Of a stretch of DNA of 64,000 nucleotides, positions 38,122 through 45,623 are shown one piece after another. The stretch comes from Aurantimicrobium sp. MWH-Uga1 (GTDB lineage Bacteria > Actinomycetota > Actinomycetes > Actinomycetales > Microbacteriaceae), in contig NZ_CP030929.1 in the NCBI RefSeq assembly GCF_003325955.1, forward strand, positions 248,001 through 312,000, written 5' to 3'. Positions within the stretch are counted from its first letter, which is position 1. Each line of letters opens with the position of its first letter. A program made the position numbers and the translations under genes. Under the pieces are notes generated by a model. It was not told the DNA's origin. It was given only the letters and a program-made list of their open reading frames with translations, and did no database searches.

Positions 38122-38820
38122 ATGACGGATCTGATCGACACCACCGAGATGTATCTGCGCACCATCCTCGAACTCGAGGAAGAGAACATTGTTCCCATGC
38201 GTGCGCGCATCTCTGAGCGCGTAGGCCATTCTGGCCCCACCGTGTCTCAGACCGTGGCACGCATGGAGCGTGACGGTTTGGTTCTCGTCTCCGATGATCG
38301 TCACCTCGAGCTCACCGATGAGGGGCGCTCTAAGGCCGTACATGTGATGCGTAAGCACCGCCTAGCGGAACGGCTTCTCAGCGACATTATTGGTTTGGAG
38401 TGGGAATACGTTCACGACGAAGCCTGCCGCTGGGAACACGTGATGAGCGACAGGGTGGAACGCCGCATTCTCGAGATGTTGGGCAACCCCTCCCAGTCTC
38501 CTTACGGCAACCCCATCCCAGGTTTGGACGAGTTAGGGCTCACTCCCGCTGAGGGCTTCCTTGATGGTGTTGCTAACCTGTTGGATCTGCTGCAGGCCTC
38601 GGGAGAAGAAAGCACCGGTGTGGTACGACGCTTGGGTGAACCTGCACAAATCAACCCAGAGCTGTTGCACGATTTTGCTGAGGCAGGGTTGATTCCTGGC
38701 TCCACAATTTTCTTCACTCGTGACGGTGATCGGGTTCGCGTCAGGGCTGAGGGATACACCGGTTCCCTCGATTTACCCCTAGATGTTGCGGTTCACGTTT
38801 TCGTTGAACACAGCCTGTAG
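38122..38820 (+). CDS. ideR: Iron-dependent repressor, DtxR/IdeR family
   Basis: The 232-aa protein is a full DtxR/IdeR: N-terminal winged helix (SERVGHSGPTVSQTVARMERDGL), metal-dimerisation domain and a C-terminal SH3-like domain. Every ligand of the DtxR sites is at the canonical number: Met10, Cys102, Glu105, His106 (primary) and His79, Glu83, His98 (ancillary). Cys102 marks it as iron- rather than manganese-responsive. The frame is open far upstream, but homology starts at ATG 38122. A near-consensus box for it lies at 26127. Confidence 0.95.
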   Translation: MTDLIDTTEMYLRTILELEEENIVPMRARISERVGHSGPTVSQTVARMERDGLVLVSDDRHLELTDEGRSKAVHVMRKHRLAERLLSDIIGLEWEYVHDEACRWEHVMSDRVERRILEMLGNPSQSPYGNPIPGLDELGLTPAEGFLDGVANLLDLLQASGEESTGVVRRLGEPAQINPELLHDFAEAGLIPGSTIFFTRDGDRVRVRAEGYTGSLDLPLDVAVHVFVEHSL

Positions 38821-38874
38821 TAATTCACTGCGTTACCAATTCGTGACTTTGTCGTGTCGCTGATGTGACTTTGC

Positions 38875-39030
38875 GGCCCTCCTCGCGTAGTCTAGGGAAG
38901 CTTTCACACCACAGTTAAGGTGCGGAAGACTCATAACGAGACGTCCCAACCCCCGTCTCTCGGTATGAACAATGACGCGAATTTCGCATCGTGACGGGGT
39001 AAGCAACCTAGCTTGTTGGGGCGCCGGAGG
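38875..39030 (+). promoter_or_regulatory. Structured leader of the NlpC/P60 gene, candidate riboswitch
   Basis: The 218-nt gap before the hydrolase gene holds a foldable leader: CCCAAC (38945-38950) pairs with GTTGGG (39015-39020), CCCCGTC (38951-38957) with GACGGGG (38993-38999), and AAGC with GCTT (39001-39014), a three-way junction. A competing helix GAGACG/CGTCTC (38938-38959) shares bases with the second, and CCTCC near 38879-38883 could mask the GGAGG at 39026-39030. Actinobacterial cell-wall hydrolases often carry c-di-AMP (ydaO) riboswitches; I do not see that consensus here. Confidence 0.5.
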
Positions 39031-39038
39031 TTCCAACT

Positions 39039-39866
39039 TTGGCCGAATTAGGTAACGACAAAATCATGTCGCGTCGAGCACGCAAGCTCGCCAACAAAAA
39101 AAGCTTGAAAAAAAGCGCTCGCAGCGCATTTAGTTCCGTCAAGGAATCTGCCAGCTCAGCCATGGCAGTTGCTTCTCAGGCGGTAACACCTCGCCACGAG
39201 CGCACTGAGCCTCGCGAGCGCCGTTCTTTCTCCAACTCTGGTTTCTTCCGCGCTGGCGTGATGACCGTTGCCGCTGGAATCGTTGCAACAATTGCCATTC
39301 CTGCGTACGCGTTCAACCCAGAAACTCGTGATCAGGAACTGCTCGAAAACACCGCCTCGACGGTGTATCAGCGCAGCTCCGGTCAGGATGCTGAAGTTTC
39401 GGCAGATGCAGCCTCGATTACTGCAGGCCGTGATGGCTACGCCATCACGGCTGCATCTCGTGCGGCAATGAATGTTTCTGGTGGCCCTTCCTATGCTTCG
39501 GTGATGGCAAATCCACCTAACCCGAACTTCAGCCTCGCCGGCATCTTTGCTGAAGGCATGAAGTACATCGGAACTCCTTACGTTTATGCCGGTAGTTCTC
39601 CTGCTGGCTTCGACTGCTCCGGTTTCACTATGTATGTCTATGCAACATTCGGTGTTGCCTTGCCACACAACTCGCAGTCTCAAGCAGCTATGGGCACACC
39701 TATTTCTGAAGCGGATGCACAGCCCGGCGATATTGTGTGGATGCCCGGTCACGTCGGCCTGTGGGGTGGTCCCGGAATGATTCTGGATGCGCCCGTTCCT
39801 GGTGGAACCGTGCAATTGCGCAAGATCTGGACCTCCAACTACCAGATCATCCGCATCGGTATCTAA
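39039..39866 (+). CDS. Secreted NlpC/P60 cell-wall peptidase
   Basis: The 275-aa protein has a basic N-terminus, one hydrophobic segment (GVMTVAAGIVATIAIPAYA) that acts as signal or anchor, a linker, and an NlpC/P60 domain with GTPYVYAGSSPAGFDCSGF (catalytic Cys193) and PGHVGLWGG (His238). It should cleave D-glutamyl bonds in peptidoglycan stems. The start is TTG at 39039, set by GGAGG with an 8-nt spacer; ATG 39066 is the alternative. A long structured leader precedes it. Confidence 0.88.
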   Translation: MAELGNDKIMSRRARKLANKKSLKKSARSAFSSVKESASSAMAVASQAVTPRHERTEPRERRSFSNSGFFRAGVMTVAAGIVATIAIPAYAFNPETRDQELLENTASTVYQRSSGQDAEVSADAASITAGRDGYAITAASRAAMNVSGGPSYASVMANPPNPNFSLAGIFAEGMKYIGTPYVYAGSSPAGFDCSGFTMYVYATFGVALPHNSQSQAAMGTPISEADAQPGDIVWMPGHVGLWGGPGMILDAPVPGGTVQLRKIWTSNYQIIRIGI

Positions 39867-39976
39867 GTCCCTAACTTTTCGTGAACGCTGAATAACATTT
39901 CGGCGTGGCACTGTTCTGTGTTCGGGAAGAGGAATACTCTAACTCTCAAGCATCGTGAGAAATCGCGGAGGGTTAC

Positions 39977-40027
39977 ATGAAACTACACGACCGAATAGGC
40001 GGGCTCATACGAGCGCGTCTTCGCTAG
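39977..40027 (+). CDS. Possible 16-codon leader peptide ORF
   Basis: ATG at 39977 has GGAGGG 6 nt upstream, a better ribosome-binding site than most genes here. It opens a 16-residue frame (MKLHDRIGGLIRARLR) whose stop touches a terminator hairpin. The peptide is strongly basic and amphipathic. It may be a small protein, a leader peptide controlling the HNH gene, or chance. Confidence 0.45.
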   Translation: MKLHDRIGGLIRARLR

Positions 40028-40057
40028 GGCATTGTCTGTATTGACGGTGCCCTTTTC
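40026..40057 (+). terminator. Terminator after the 16-codon ORF
   Basis: AGGGCA pairs with TGCCCT, with extra pairing TGTC/GACG inside, followed by TTTCTGTTTC. It ends a short transcript about 85 bp before the HNH gene. Confidence 0.65.
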
Positions 40058-40140
40058 TGTTTCTTGACCACCCACGGTTGATGCGACCATTCGGCAAGTA
40101 GCCTGCACGCCATGCAGGCCCCAACTCGAAAAGGCCCCAC

Positions 40141-40638
40141 ATGCGAACACTGGTTCTCAACGCAGGATATGAACCTCTTGCAATCGTGTCATTCCGTCGA
40201 GCGCTCATGCTGGTCATGAGTCAGAAGGCGACCGTTCTCCGTGCCGACAGCGAGCACCCCGTTGAAGCCATCACGGCCCGCTTCGATCGTCCTTCCGTCA
40301 TTGTTCTCTCCCGTTATGTTCGTGTTCCCTACTCCCGCAGGGTGCCTCTCACTAGGCGCGGAGTGCTGCGGCGAGATGGACATCACTGCGCCTACTGCGG
40401 CAAGAGCGCCAACACCATTGACCACGTAATTCCCAAATCGCGCGGGGGAGCAGAGTCGTGGGAAAACCTCGTGGCGTGCTGCTTCAAATGCAACAACATT
40501 AAGTCTGATCGCACTCCCCAAGAAATGGGGTGGCGCTTGCGCATCACTCCGCGAATGCCGGCTGGACCAAGCTGGTTTGCCATGGGGCTTGAACACCGTG
40601 ACACCGCGTGGGATGACTACCTCGCCCCAGCTGCCTAG
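40141..40638 (+). CDS. HNH endonuclease
   Basis: The 165-aa protein contains an HNH nuclease module: HHCAYCGKSANTIDHVIPKSRGG, then ENLVACCFKCNNIKSDRTP, with two CxxC zinc pairs and the catalytic DH. It belongs to the widely conserved chromosomal actinobacterial family whose N-terminus reads RTLVLNAGYEPL; members are not obviously tied to restriction or mobile elements. AAGG precedes the ATG. tRNA-Arg follows 29 bp after the stop. Confidence 0.9.
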   Translation: MRTLVLNAGYEPLAIVSFRRALMLVMSQKATVLRADSEHPVEAITARFDRPSVIVLSRYVRVPYSRRVPLTRRGVLRRDGHHCAYCGKSANTIDHVIPKSRGGAESWENLVACCFKCNNIKSDRTPQEMGWRLRITPRMPAGPSWFAMGLEHRDTAWDDYLAPAA

Positions 40639-40667
40639 CGAGCTGGGGGTCGTAGAATGAGATACAC

Positions 40668-40739
40668 GCCTCTGTAGCTCAATGGAAGAGCACCTCCGTC
40701 CTAAGGAGTTGGTTGGGAGTTCGAGTCTCTTCAGGGGCA
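40668..40739 (+). tRNA. tRNA-Arg(CCT)
   Basis: A 72-nt cloverleaf: acceptor GCCTCTG/CAGGGGC, D arm GCTC...GAGC, anticodon arm CCTCC-GTCCTAA-GGAGT with anticodon CCT, and T arm GGGAG-TTCGAGT-CTCTT. The last anticodon-stem pair is a C-U mismatch and position 32 is G, both slightly unusual. Confidence 0.92.
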
Positions 40740-40745
40740 CTCAAC

Positions 40746-40784
40746 AAGGTCAGCTTTTCTCTCGCCGGAGAAAGCTGACCTTTT
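40746..40784 (+). terminator. Terminator of tRNA-Arg
   Basis: AAGGTCAGCTTT pairs with AAAGCTGACCTT, extended by CTC/GAG with one bulge, and is followed by TTGT. Stem over 14 bp. Confidence 0.9.
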
Positions 40785-40804
40785 GTATTGCGTGTGGAAA
40801 ACAT

Positions 40805-40833
40805 TTTATTCAGAATACGTTCTGAAGTATGAT
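40805..40833 (+). promoter_or_regulatory. Promoter and operator of the toxin-antitoxin operon
   Basis: The perfect inverted repeat TTCAGAA-TACG-TTCTGAA (40809-40826) fills the space between a TTTATT -35 candidate and a strong -10 TATGAT (40828-40833). The -10 ends 6 nt before the antitoxin ATG, so transcription should start on the A of ATG. The layout fits autorepression by the antitoxin complex. Confidence 0.7.
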
Positions 40834-40839
40834 GGGTAT

Positions 40840-41295
40840 ATGTCAGTCACTCTTGAACGCAAGGTTTTTCAATCCTCTGAGCTTTCGCGTCAACCCCTGC
40901 CCGTTTTCGAAGCAGCCACAGTAGAACCTGTTGAAATCACGCGCCGCGATGATGACACATTGGTGTTGATGAGTAAGCGCGAAAACGATGCACGTGATCG
41001 GTTGCTCGAGTTAGCTGCCCAGATCATCGCTATTACTGTTGAGGACGACCCTCGCCCACTAGGGGAGCGGTGTGCTGATGTCTTCAATTGGATGTGGGCC
41101 TTAGATGCCGTGGATCGTGAGCAGTGTGCTCTAGATCTCATTCGTGCTTCTCGAGCATCTTTTGCAACGAAAAAGGCATACCTTGCCATGACTGAATTGG
41201 CTTCCTGGCAAGCAACAGCTGCTGCTCTGGCAGATGACCTCAGCAACGAGCCGATTCAGTGGCATGACATTAATGAGCCGGTCGAGAAGCCCTAG
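40840..41295 (+). CDS. Antitoxin of a type II toxin-antitoxin pair
   Basis: The 151-aa protein starts MSVTLERKVFQSSELSR and contains PVEITRRDDDTLVLMSKREND, a Phd/YefM-like N-terminal pattern (recognition strand followed by RRD and LVLMS), then a helical C-terminus (VFNWMWALDAVDREQCALDLI). It directly precedes a RelE-like gene with a 2-bp gap. No Shine-Dalgarno sequence exists and the -10 lies 6 nt before the ATG, so the mRNA is probably leaderless. It should bind the palindrome in its promoter. Assignment rests on partner and N-terminal pattern. Confidence 0.8.
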   Translation: MSVTLERKVFQSSELSRQPLPVFEAATVEPVEITRRDDDTLVLMSKRENDARDRLLELAAQIIAITVEDDPRPLGERCADVFNWMWALDAVDREQCALDLIRASRASFATKKAYLAMTELASWQATAAALADDLSNEPIQWHDINEPVEKP

Positions 41296-41297
41296 AG

Positions 41298-41633
41298 ATG
41301 GCCAAGGCAGAGCGGGTAGATCGGCCTCTCAAAAAATCTGAATTTCAGATTGTGTACGGATCCTCTGAAGCGAAAAAAGGCTGGAGAGATCTGCTCGCAA
41401 CACAACGATCCCAGTTGGTAGATGCGTGGAATCTTCTGACAACAGACCCCTTTGCCCACAATGCTCAGATTCATCCACTCAAAGGCAGCTTGGGGATCGT
41501 TACCCGTGGCGGGGTTGAACATGTTCAGCGCCAGTGTGAACTCTCCCAAGGCGCGCGCATCTGGTTTTATGTGGATGACATGAACTTTGTCGTTGTCAAA
41601 GTGCACACCAGGCACCCGAACCAGACAAAGTAG
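41298..41633 (+). CDS. RelE/ParE-superfamily toxin
   Basis: The 111-aa basic protein resembles RelE-like toxins: FQIVYGSSEAKKGWRDLL, a helical pair, HPLKGSLG, and C-terminal strands ARIWFYVDDMNFVVVKVHTRHPNQTK. RelE relatives cut mRNA on the ribosome, ParE relatives poison gyrase; which applies here is not visible. It is co-transcribed with the antitoxin (2-bp gap) and converges on the LysR gene 8 bp later. Confidence 0.82.
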   Translation: MAKAERVDRPLKKSEFQIVYGSSEAKKGWRDLLATQRSQLVDAWNLLTTDPFAHNAQIHPLKGSLGIVTRGGVEHVQRQCELSQGARIWFYVDDMNFVVVKVHTRHPNQTK

Positions 41634-41641
41634 AGATTTTG

Positions 41642-42532
41642 TTATTTCGTTAGGCCAACGAGCAATGAACGTAACTTAGTGACGGCTGCCGGCAGCTGGC
41701 CAGTGCGCGTTGCGAAGTACACACTGCGTTCACCAAGATTTTGGACAGTGGCCTTCAAGGACACTCCAAGTGAAGTGTTGGCAGCAGACTCCGTCATAAT
41801 TGCCAAACAGAGTCCTTCGCTCACAAGGCCATGAATCATGCTGAGGTCATCAGTTCGAATGAATTCTTTAGGGAGAAAGCCGGCGTTACGGCAGGCACGA
41901 AGTAACACTCGTTCGGTTGCTTCGTCTACATGGCGGGTGCGAACCCAACTGGTAGAAGCAAGCTGAACAAAGTCGAGTTTCTTTTCCTGGGCAAGTGGGC
42001 TTTCTCGTGCAACTAAGACTCGGTAGGGCTCACGCAAAAGTTGGACGAGCTCGAGATCTTTTTCAATGATGCTCGGGTCATCAGCGAGGTCATAGAGAAG
42101 TGCCGCATCAAGTTCGCTGCGGCGCAGGAGTTCGACCAGTTCAAGTGGTTCTGCTTCAACTACTTCGATACGAACATTTGTCGTGGCCTGAAGTTCGTGA
42201 ATTGCAGGTGGCAGAAGTTTGGAGCCCAGAGAGGCGAACGTACCCAGGCGCAGTGTGACCAATCCCGCATCGCGGTGCTCAGCGATGATTCGCTCGAGGT
42301 CGTCGACTCGAGCCATGATGGTTTCTGCTTCACGAACTGTGGCCTCACCCAATGGAGTCAAGGTGACTCCGCGGTTTCCGCGCTCCACCAAAACTGCACC
42401 AAAGTGAGCCTCGAGAAGGTTGAGGTGGTGGGTTACCGTGGGGGTACCGTAGCCCAAGTTCTCGGCAGCTTTAGTCAGACTGCCCGCATCGCGAATAGCT
42501 ATGAGGACTCGAAATTGTTGCAAACTCAGCAC
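41642..42532 (-). CDS. LysR-family transcription regulator
   Basis: The 296-aa protein has an N-terminal LysR helix-turn-helix (LQQFRVLIAIRDAGSLTKAAENLGYGTPTVTHHLNLLEAHFG) and a periplasmic-binding-like effector domain. It diverges from the decarboxylase-family gene across 72 bp and likely controls it, the usual LysR arrangement. The start is GTG at 42532; TATAAT ends 6 nt upstream, giving a leaderless mRNA. The effector is unknown. Confidence 0.9.
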   Translation of the reverse strand: MLSLQQFRVLIAIRDAGSLTKAAENLGYGTPTVTHHLNLLEAHFGAVLVERGNRGVTLTPLGEATVREAETIMARVDDLERIIAEHRDAGLVTLRLGTFASLGSKLLPPAIHELQATTNVRIEVVEAEPLELVELLRRSELDAALLYDLADDPSIIEKDLELVQLLREPYRVLVARESPLAQEKKLDFVQLASTSWVRTRHVDEATERVLLRACRNAGFLPKEFIRTDDLSMIHGLVSEGLCLAIMTESAANTSLGVSLKATVQNLGERSVYFATRTGQLPAAVTKLRSLLVGLTK

Positions 42533-42538
42533 ACATAG

Positions 42539-42544
42539 ATTATA
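42539..42544 (-). promoter_or_regulatory. Consensus -10 of the LysR gene
   Basis: TATAAT on the minus strand, ending 6 nt before the GTG start. It predicts initiation on the start codon. A plus-strand TATGAT lies nearby (about 42562) for the divergent gene. Confidence 0.7.
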
Positions 42545-42604
42545 TGTTGTTGAGTTAGATATTATGATATTCCTTTGAGGAGTTGAAGTTCTTAGTGTGA
42601 AGCT

Positions 42605-44095
42605 ATGACTGTTCCTGTTGTGCTCAATCAGAACACCACGCCATATGCCGATGCCATTCGGTCATTGGCAGAAAAAGATTGGCAGCGACTGCACGTTCCT
42701 GGTCACCAAGCCAAGGTCGAAAATGCACCGGGACTCGAACCCGTAGTTGGTGCCAAAGCGCTCTCTCTAGATTTCCCCATGCTCATGACGGGTGTGGATC
42801 AAGACACCTGGCGGAGCCGAGCTGCAGGAAATCCCACTCCGCTGATGCAAGCGCAAGCACTGGCTGCCGACGCGTGGGGAGCGAGCCGCATCTGGTTCAT
42901 CACTAATGGCGCCTCAGGTGGAAATCACATTGCCACCATGGTGGTCAAGGGACTCGGTTTAGAGTTTGCTGTTCAGCGCAGCGTGCATTCAAGCGTAATA
43001 GATGGCGTGGTTCATGCAGGACTCACTCCACACTTCATTCATGGCGTGATCGACACCGGATTAGGTTCTGCTCATGGAGTGACGGCGGCACAAGTGTCGA
43101 GAGTGCTCGACGAACACCCAGAATCTTCTGCGGTATATATCGTCACTCCAAGTTACTTTGGTGCTGTTTCAGATGTGGCAGCGATCGCGGAAGTTGCCCA
43201 CCAGCACGGTGTTCCCCTCATCGTGGACGAAGCTTGGGGCTCCCATTTTGGCATGCACCCAGAACTGCCTGTGAATGCTGTGAGATTAGGCGCAGATTTG
43301 GTTATTTCAAGCACTCACAAGGGTGCTGGTTCGCTGACCCAGTCAGCCATGCTGCAGCTTGGACATGGACCATTCGCCCAGCAAATTGAGTCCCTCGTCG
43401 ACCGGGTCGTGAGGTCGTACCAATCTACGAGCTGCAGCTCCCTCCTGCTCTCGTCGTTGGATGAAGCTCGTCGCCACCTCGCCGTGAATGGCACAGAGGC
43501 TATCGGCGCAGCGCTAGAAAGTGTGCGTGCAATTCGGCTGGGGATTCGTCAGAGTGAACGTTTCCGCGACGCCACCCTAGACATTGTTCGGAGCGAAGGA
43601 ACAGTCGACTATGACCCATTCAAAGTGGCTATTGATATGCGCGGTGCGGGTATCACCGGCAACGATGCGCAGTATCTCTTAATCCGAGATCATCAGGTAT
43701 ATAGCGAGCTCTCAACCCCGTCTGCTCTGTTGTTATTAGTCGGTGCAACCTCCCCGGTTGACGTGGATCGCTTCCTTGAAGCACTTCATTCTTTACCCAA
43801 GGAGGAGACTGAGCCACAACGTCCTGAGGTGTTAATTCCTGCTGCCTGTGAACGGGCAATGCAGCCCACGGAAGCTTTTTTCAGCAAAGTGGAGTTGGTC
43901 AATTTTGCAGATGCGGTTGGACGTATCTCAGCTGACTCTCTCGCTGCGTATCCACCAGGAGTACCCAACGTGATTCCAGGAGAAGTGCTCAGCGAAGAAG
44001 TGGTTAACTTTCTTCGCACCACAGCAGCAGCTCCCTCTGGCTATGTCCGAGGAGCTTCTGACCCGGCACTGGAAAAATTCCGAGTAGTAGCGTAA
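42605..44095 (+). CDS. Orn/Lys/Arg decarboxylase-family PLP enzyme
   Basis: The 496-aa fold-type I PLP protein matches the short actinobacterial or Gram-positive Orn/Lys/Arg decarboxylases: LHVPGHQAKVENAPG, FITNGASGGNHIATMV, VDEAWGSHFG and the PLP lysine in SSTHKGAGSLTQSAML, with a C-terminal domain ending PGEVLSEEVVNFLRT. It would make a polyamine or agmatine from a basic amino acid; the substrate is not resolvable from sequence. It is divergent from a LysR regulator, suggesting inducible expression. Confidence 0.85.
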   Translation: MTVPVVLNQNTTPYADAIRSLAEKDWQRLHVPGHQAKVENAPGLEPVVGAKALSLDFPMLMTGVDQDTWRSRAAGNPTPLMQAQALAADAWGASRIWFITNGASGGNHIATMVVKGLGLEFAVQRSVHSSVIDGVVHAGLTPHFIHGVIDTGLGSAHGVTAAQVSRVLDEHPESSAVYIVTPSYFGAVSDVAAIAEVAHQHGVPLIVDEAWGSHFGMHPELPVNAVRLGADLVISSTHKGAGSLTQSAMLQLGHGPFAQQIESLVDRVVRSYQSTSCSSLLLSSLDEARRHLAVNGTEAIGAALESVRAIRLGIRQSERFRDATLDIVRSEGTVDYDPFKVAIDMRGAGITGNDAQYLLIRDHQVYSELSTPSALLLLVGATSPVDVDRFLEALHSLPKEETEPQRPEVLIPAACERAMQPTEAFFSKVELVNFADAVGRISADSLAAYPPGVPNVIPGEVLSEEVVNFLRTTAAAPSGYVRGASDPALEKFRVVA

Positions 44096-44097
44096 AT

Positions 44098-44259
44098 CTA
44101 CTTCTTTCCGCCAAACAACTTGGCAAAGAAACCAGGTTCGGCTTCGTGGCCTTGGCAACGTTGGTTCTTTGGGATGCCACGCATCACTTGATCGACGTGC
44201 TGGCCACAGCCAGCCCAGGTTGCTTTTCCGCACTTGCGGCAGGTGACTTCTCTACACAT
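44098..44259 (-). CDS. Small Zn-ribbon-like protein
   Basis: The 53-aa protein starts [21 protein letters not shown] and continues [17 protein letters not shown], with cysteines spaced for a small zinc or metal site and a Phe/Gly/Lys tail. Such proteins are widespread but uncharacterised. AAGGAG precedes the ATG at 44259. It converges on the decarboxylase-family gene with a 2-bp gap, and a perfect ATACCCCC/GGGGGTAT palindrome lies 28 bp upstream, hinting at control by a CsoR/CstR-type sensor. Confidence 0.8.
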   Translation of the reverse strand: MCREVTCRKCGKATWAGCGQHVDQVMRGIPKNQRCQGHEAEPGFFAKLFGGKK

Positions 44260-44286
44260 GTGGAACTCCTTAACTCTGTGTTCATT

Positions 44287-44302
44287 ATACCCCCGGGGGT
44301 AT
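44287..44302. promoter_or_regulatory. CsoR/CstR-type palindrome between divergent genes
   Basis: ATACCCCCGGGGGTAT is a perfect 16-bp palindrome of the TACCCC-GGGGTA form used by CsoR-family (copper, persulfide) repressors. It lies 28 bp before the Zn-ribbon gene and 22 bp before rlmN. No CsoR homologue is encoded in the window. Confidence 0.55.
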
Positions 44303-44323
44303 CCCTCATGCCACACTTGTTTC

Positions 44324-45553
44324 ATGACAGAAAAGCGTGGAGCACGGAACCTTACCGACCGCGCACAGCAGAGACCCCAGGTTCGGCCCACCCCGGAAGG
44401 GTGGACACAGAACGTTGACGCTGAGGGTCGTCCCACACTTCAGTTCGAAGCGCCCAAGCGTGGTGCAAAACCCCCTGTTCACCTAGCAGACCTCACTCCT
44501 GAGGAGCGCAAAGCTCAGGTGACCGAACTAGGTCTTCCTGCTTTCCGCGCCAAACAAATCAGCACACACTACTTCTCTCACTACACAAGCGATCCAGAAA
44601 AAATGACCGACCTGCCTGCGGCAGGACGTGCCGAGTTGGTTGAGTCACTGTTGCCTCCGCTCATGACTGAGGTCAAGAGACTGAGCACCGACAACGGCGA
44701 CACCATCAAGTTTCTGTGGCGGTTGTTTGACGGGGCTCTCGTTGAGTCTGTGTTGATGCGCTATCCCGGACGCATCACACTGTGTGTTTCTTCCCAAGCA
44801 GGTTGCGGCATGAACTGTCCGTTCTGCGCAACAGGCCAGGCGGGATTGACGCGCAATATGTCGGCGGCTGAAATTGTGGATCAGGTCGTCCGCGCTAATG
44901 CTGTGATTGCCGCTGGTGAGCTTGGCGGTAAGCGCCGATCAGAAGAAGGCCAGCCTGAACGAGTGAGCAACATTGTGTTCATGGGCATGGGTGAACCCTT
45001 AGCGAACTACAACCGCCTGATGACCGCGGTGCGCACCATGCTGGCACCGCAGCCAGAGGGCTTGGGGATGTCAGCTCGTCACATCACCGTTTCCTCAGTG
45101 GGACTAGCCCCCGCTATTCACAAGCTTGCAGATGAAGGTTTGCAGCTGACGTTTGCTCTCTCGTTGCACGCACCTGATGACGAACTGCGCGACGAGCTCA
45201 TCCCGGTGAATTCGCGTTGGAAAGTCGATGAGGCTCTCGATGCGGCCTATGCCTATTACGAAAAAACTGGTCGTCGCGTTTCCATCGAATACGCACTAAT
45301 CAAAGATATGAACGACCACGCCTGGCGCGCGGATCTTCTTGCTCAGAAGCTCAACGAGCGCGGACGTGGATGGGTTCACGTAAACCCCATCCCACTCAAT
45401 CCCACCCCGGGATCTATCTGGACTTCTTCAGAACCGTCGATTATGCGTGAATTTGTTCGACGCCTTGAAGAGCGCGGTATTCCCACCACGCTGCGAGACA
45501 CTCGAGGCAAAGAAATTGATGGTGCGTGCGGACAATTAGCGGCAGCTGACTAA
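44324..45553 (+). CDS. rlmN: Dual-specificity 23S rRNA/tRNA A2 methyltransferase RlmN
   Basis: RlmN is a radical-SAM enzyme that methylates C2 of A2503 in 23S rRNA and A37 in tRNAs. The 409-aa protein has the CxxxCxxC cluster motif as CGMNCPFC (Cys161, 165, 168), [15 protein letters not shown]-like VSSVGLAP, and the C-terminal catalytic cysteine in GACGQLAA. The ATG at 44324 is chosen because homology begins soon after and the upstream open frame crosses the palindrome. No clear Shine-Dalgarno sequence is present. Confidence 0.95.
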   Translation: MTEKRGARNLTDRAQQRPQVRPTPEGWTQNVDAEGRPTLQFEAPKRGAKPPVHLADLTPEERKAQVTELGLPAFRAKQISTHYFSHYTSDPEKMTDLPAAGRAELVESLLPPLMTEVKRLSTDNGDTIKFLWRLFDGALVESVLMRYPGRITLCVSSQAGCGMNCPFCATGQAGLTRNMSAAEIVDQVVRANAVIAAGELGGKRRSEEGQPERVSNIVFMGMGEPLANYNRLMTAVRTMLAPQPEGLGMSARHITVSSVGLAPAIHKLADEGLQLTFALSLHAPDDELRDELIPVNSRWKVDEALDAAYAYYEKTGRRVSIEYALIKDMNDHAWRADLLAQKLNERGRGWVHVNPIPLNPTPGSIWTSSEPSIMREFVRRLEERGIPTTLRDTRGKEIDGACGQLAAAD

Positions 45554-45581
45554 ACGCTCCAAAGGTGCCAAAAATAGGTGT

Positions 45582-45620
45582 CACTACAGGGATTCTTCCC
45601 CCTGCAGACATAGTGTTTTT
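45582..45620 (+). terminator. Terminator after rlmN that overlaps the next promoter
   Basis: CACTACAGGG pairs with CCCTG...TAGTG (two 5-bp stems with an internal loop), followed by TTTTT. TAGTGT at its 3' end (45611-45616) is also positioned 7 nt before the next GTG. Confidence 0.65.
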
Positions 45621-45623
45621 GAT

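Noticed and set aside
38821..39038. Assignment of the NlpC/P60 leader as a ydaO (c-di-AMP) riboswitch
   Set aside because: Gene context fits, but the conserved blocks I know for that class are not visible; reported only as an unassigned structured leader.
40668..44300. Integrated element with attachment sites at tRNA-Arg
   Set aside because: No integrase and no repeat of the tRNA 3' end found by eye; only a loose accessory-block suggestion is kept.
44234..44323. Upstream in-frame extension of rlmN
   Set aside because: It would translate through the palindromic operator, lacks a ribosome-binding site and has no family similarity.
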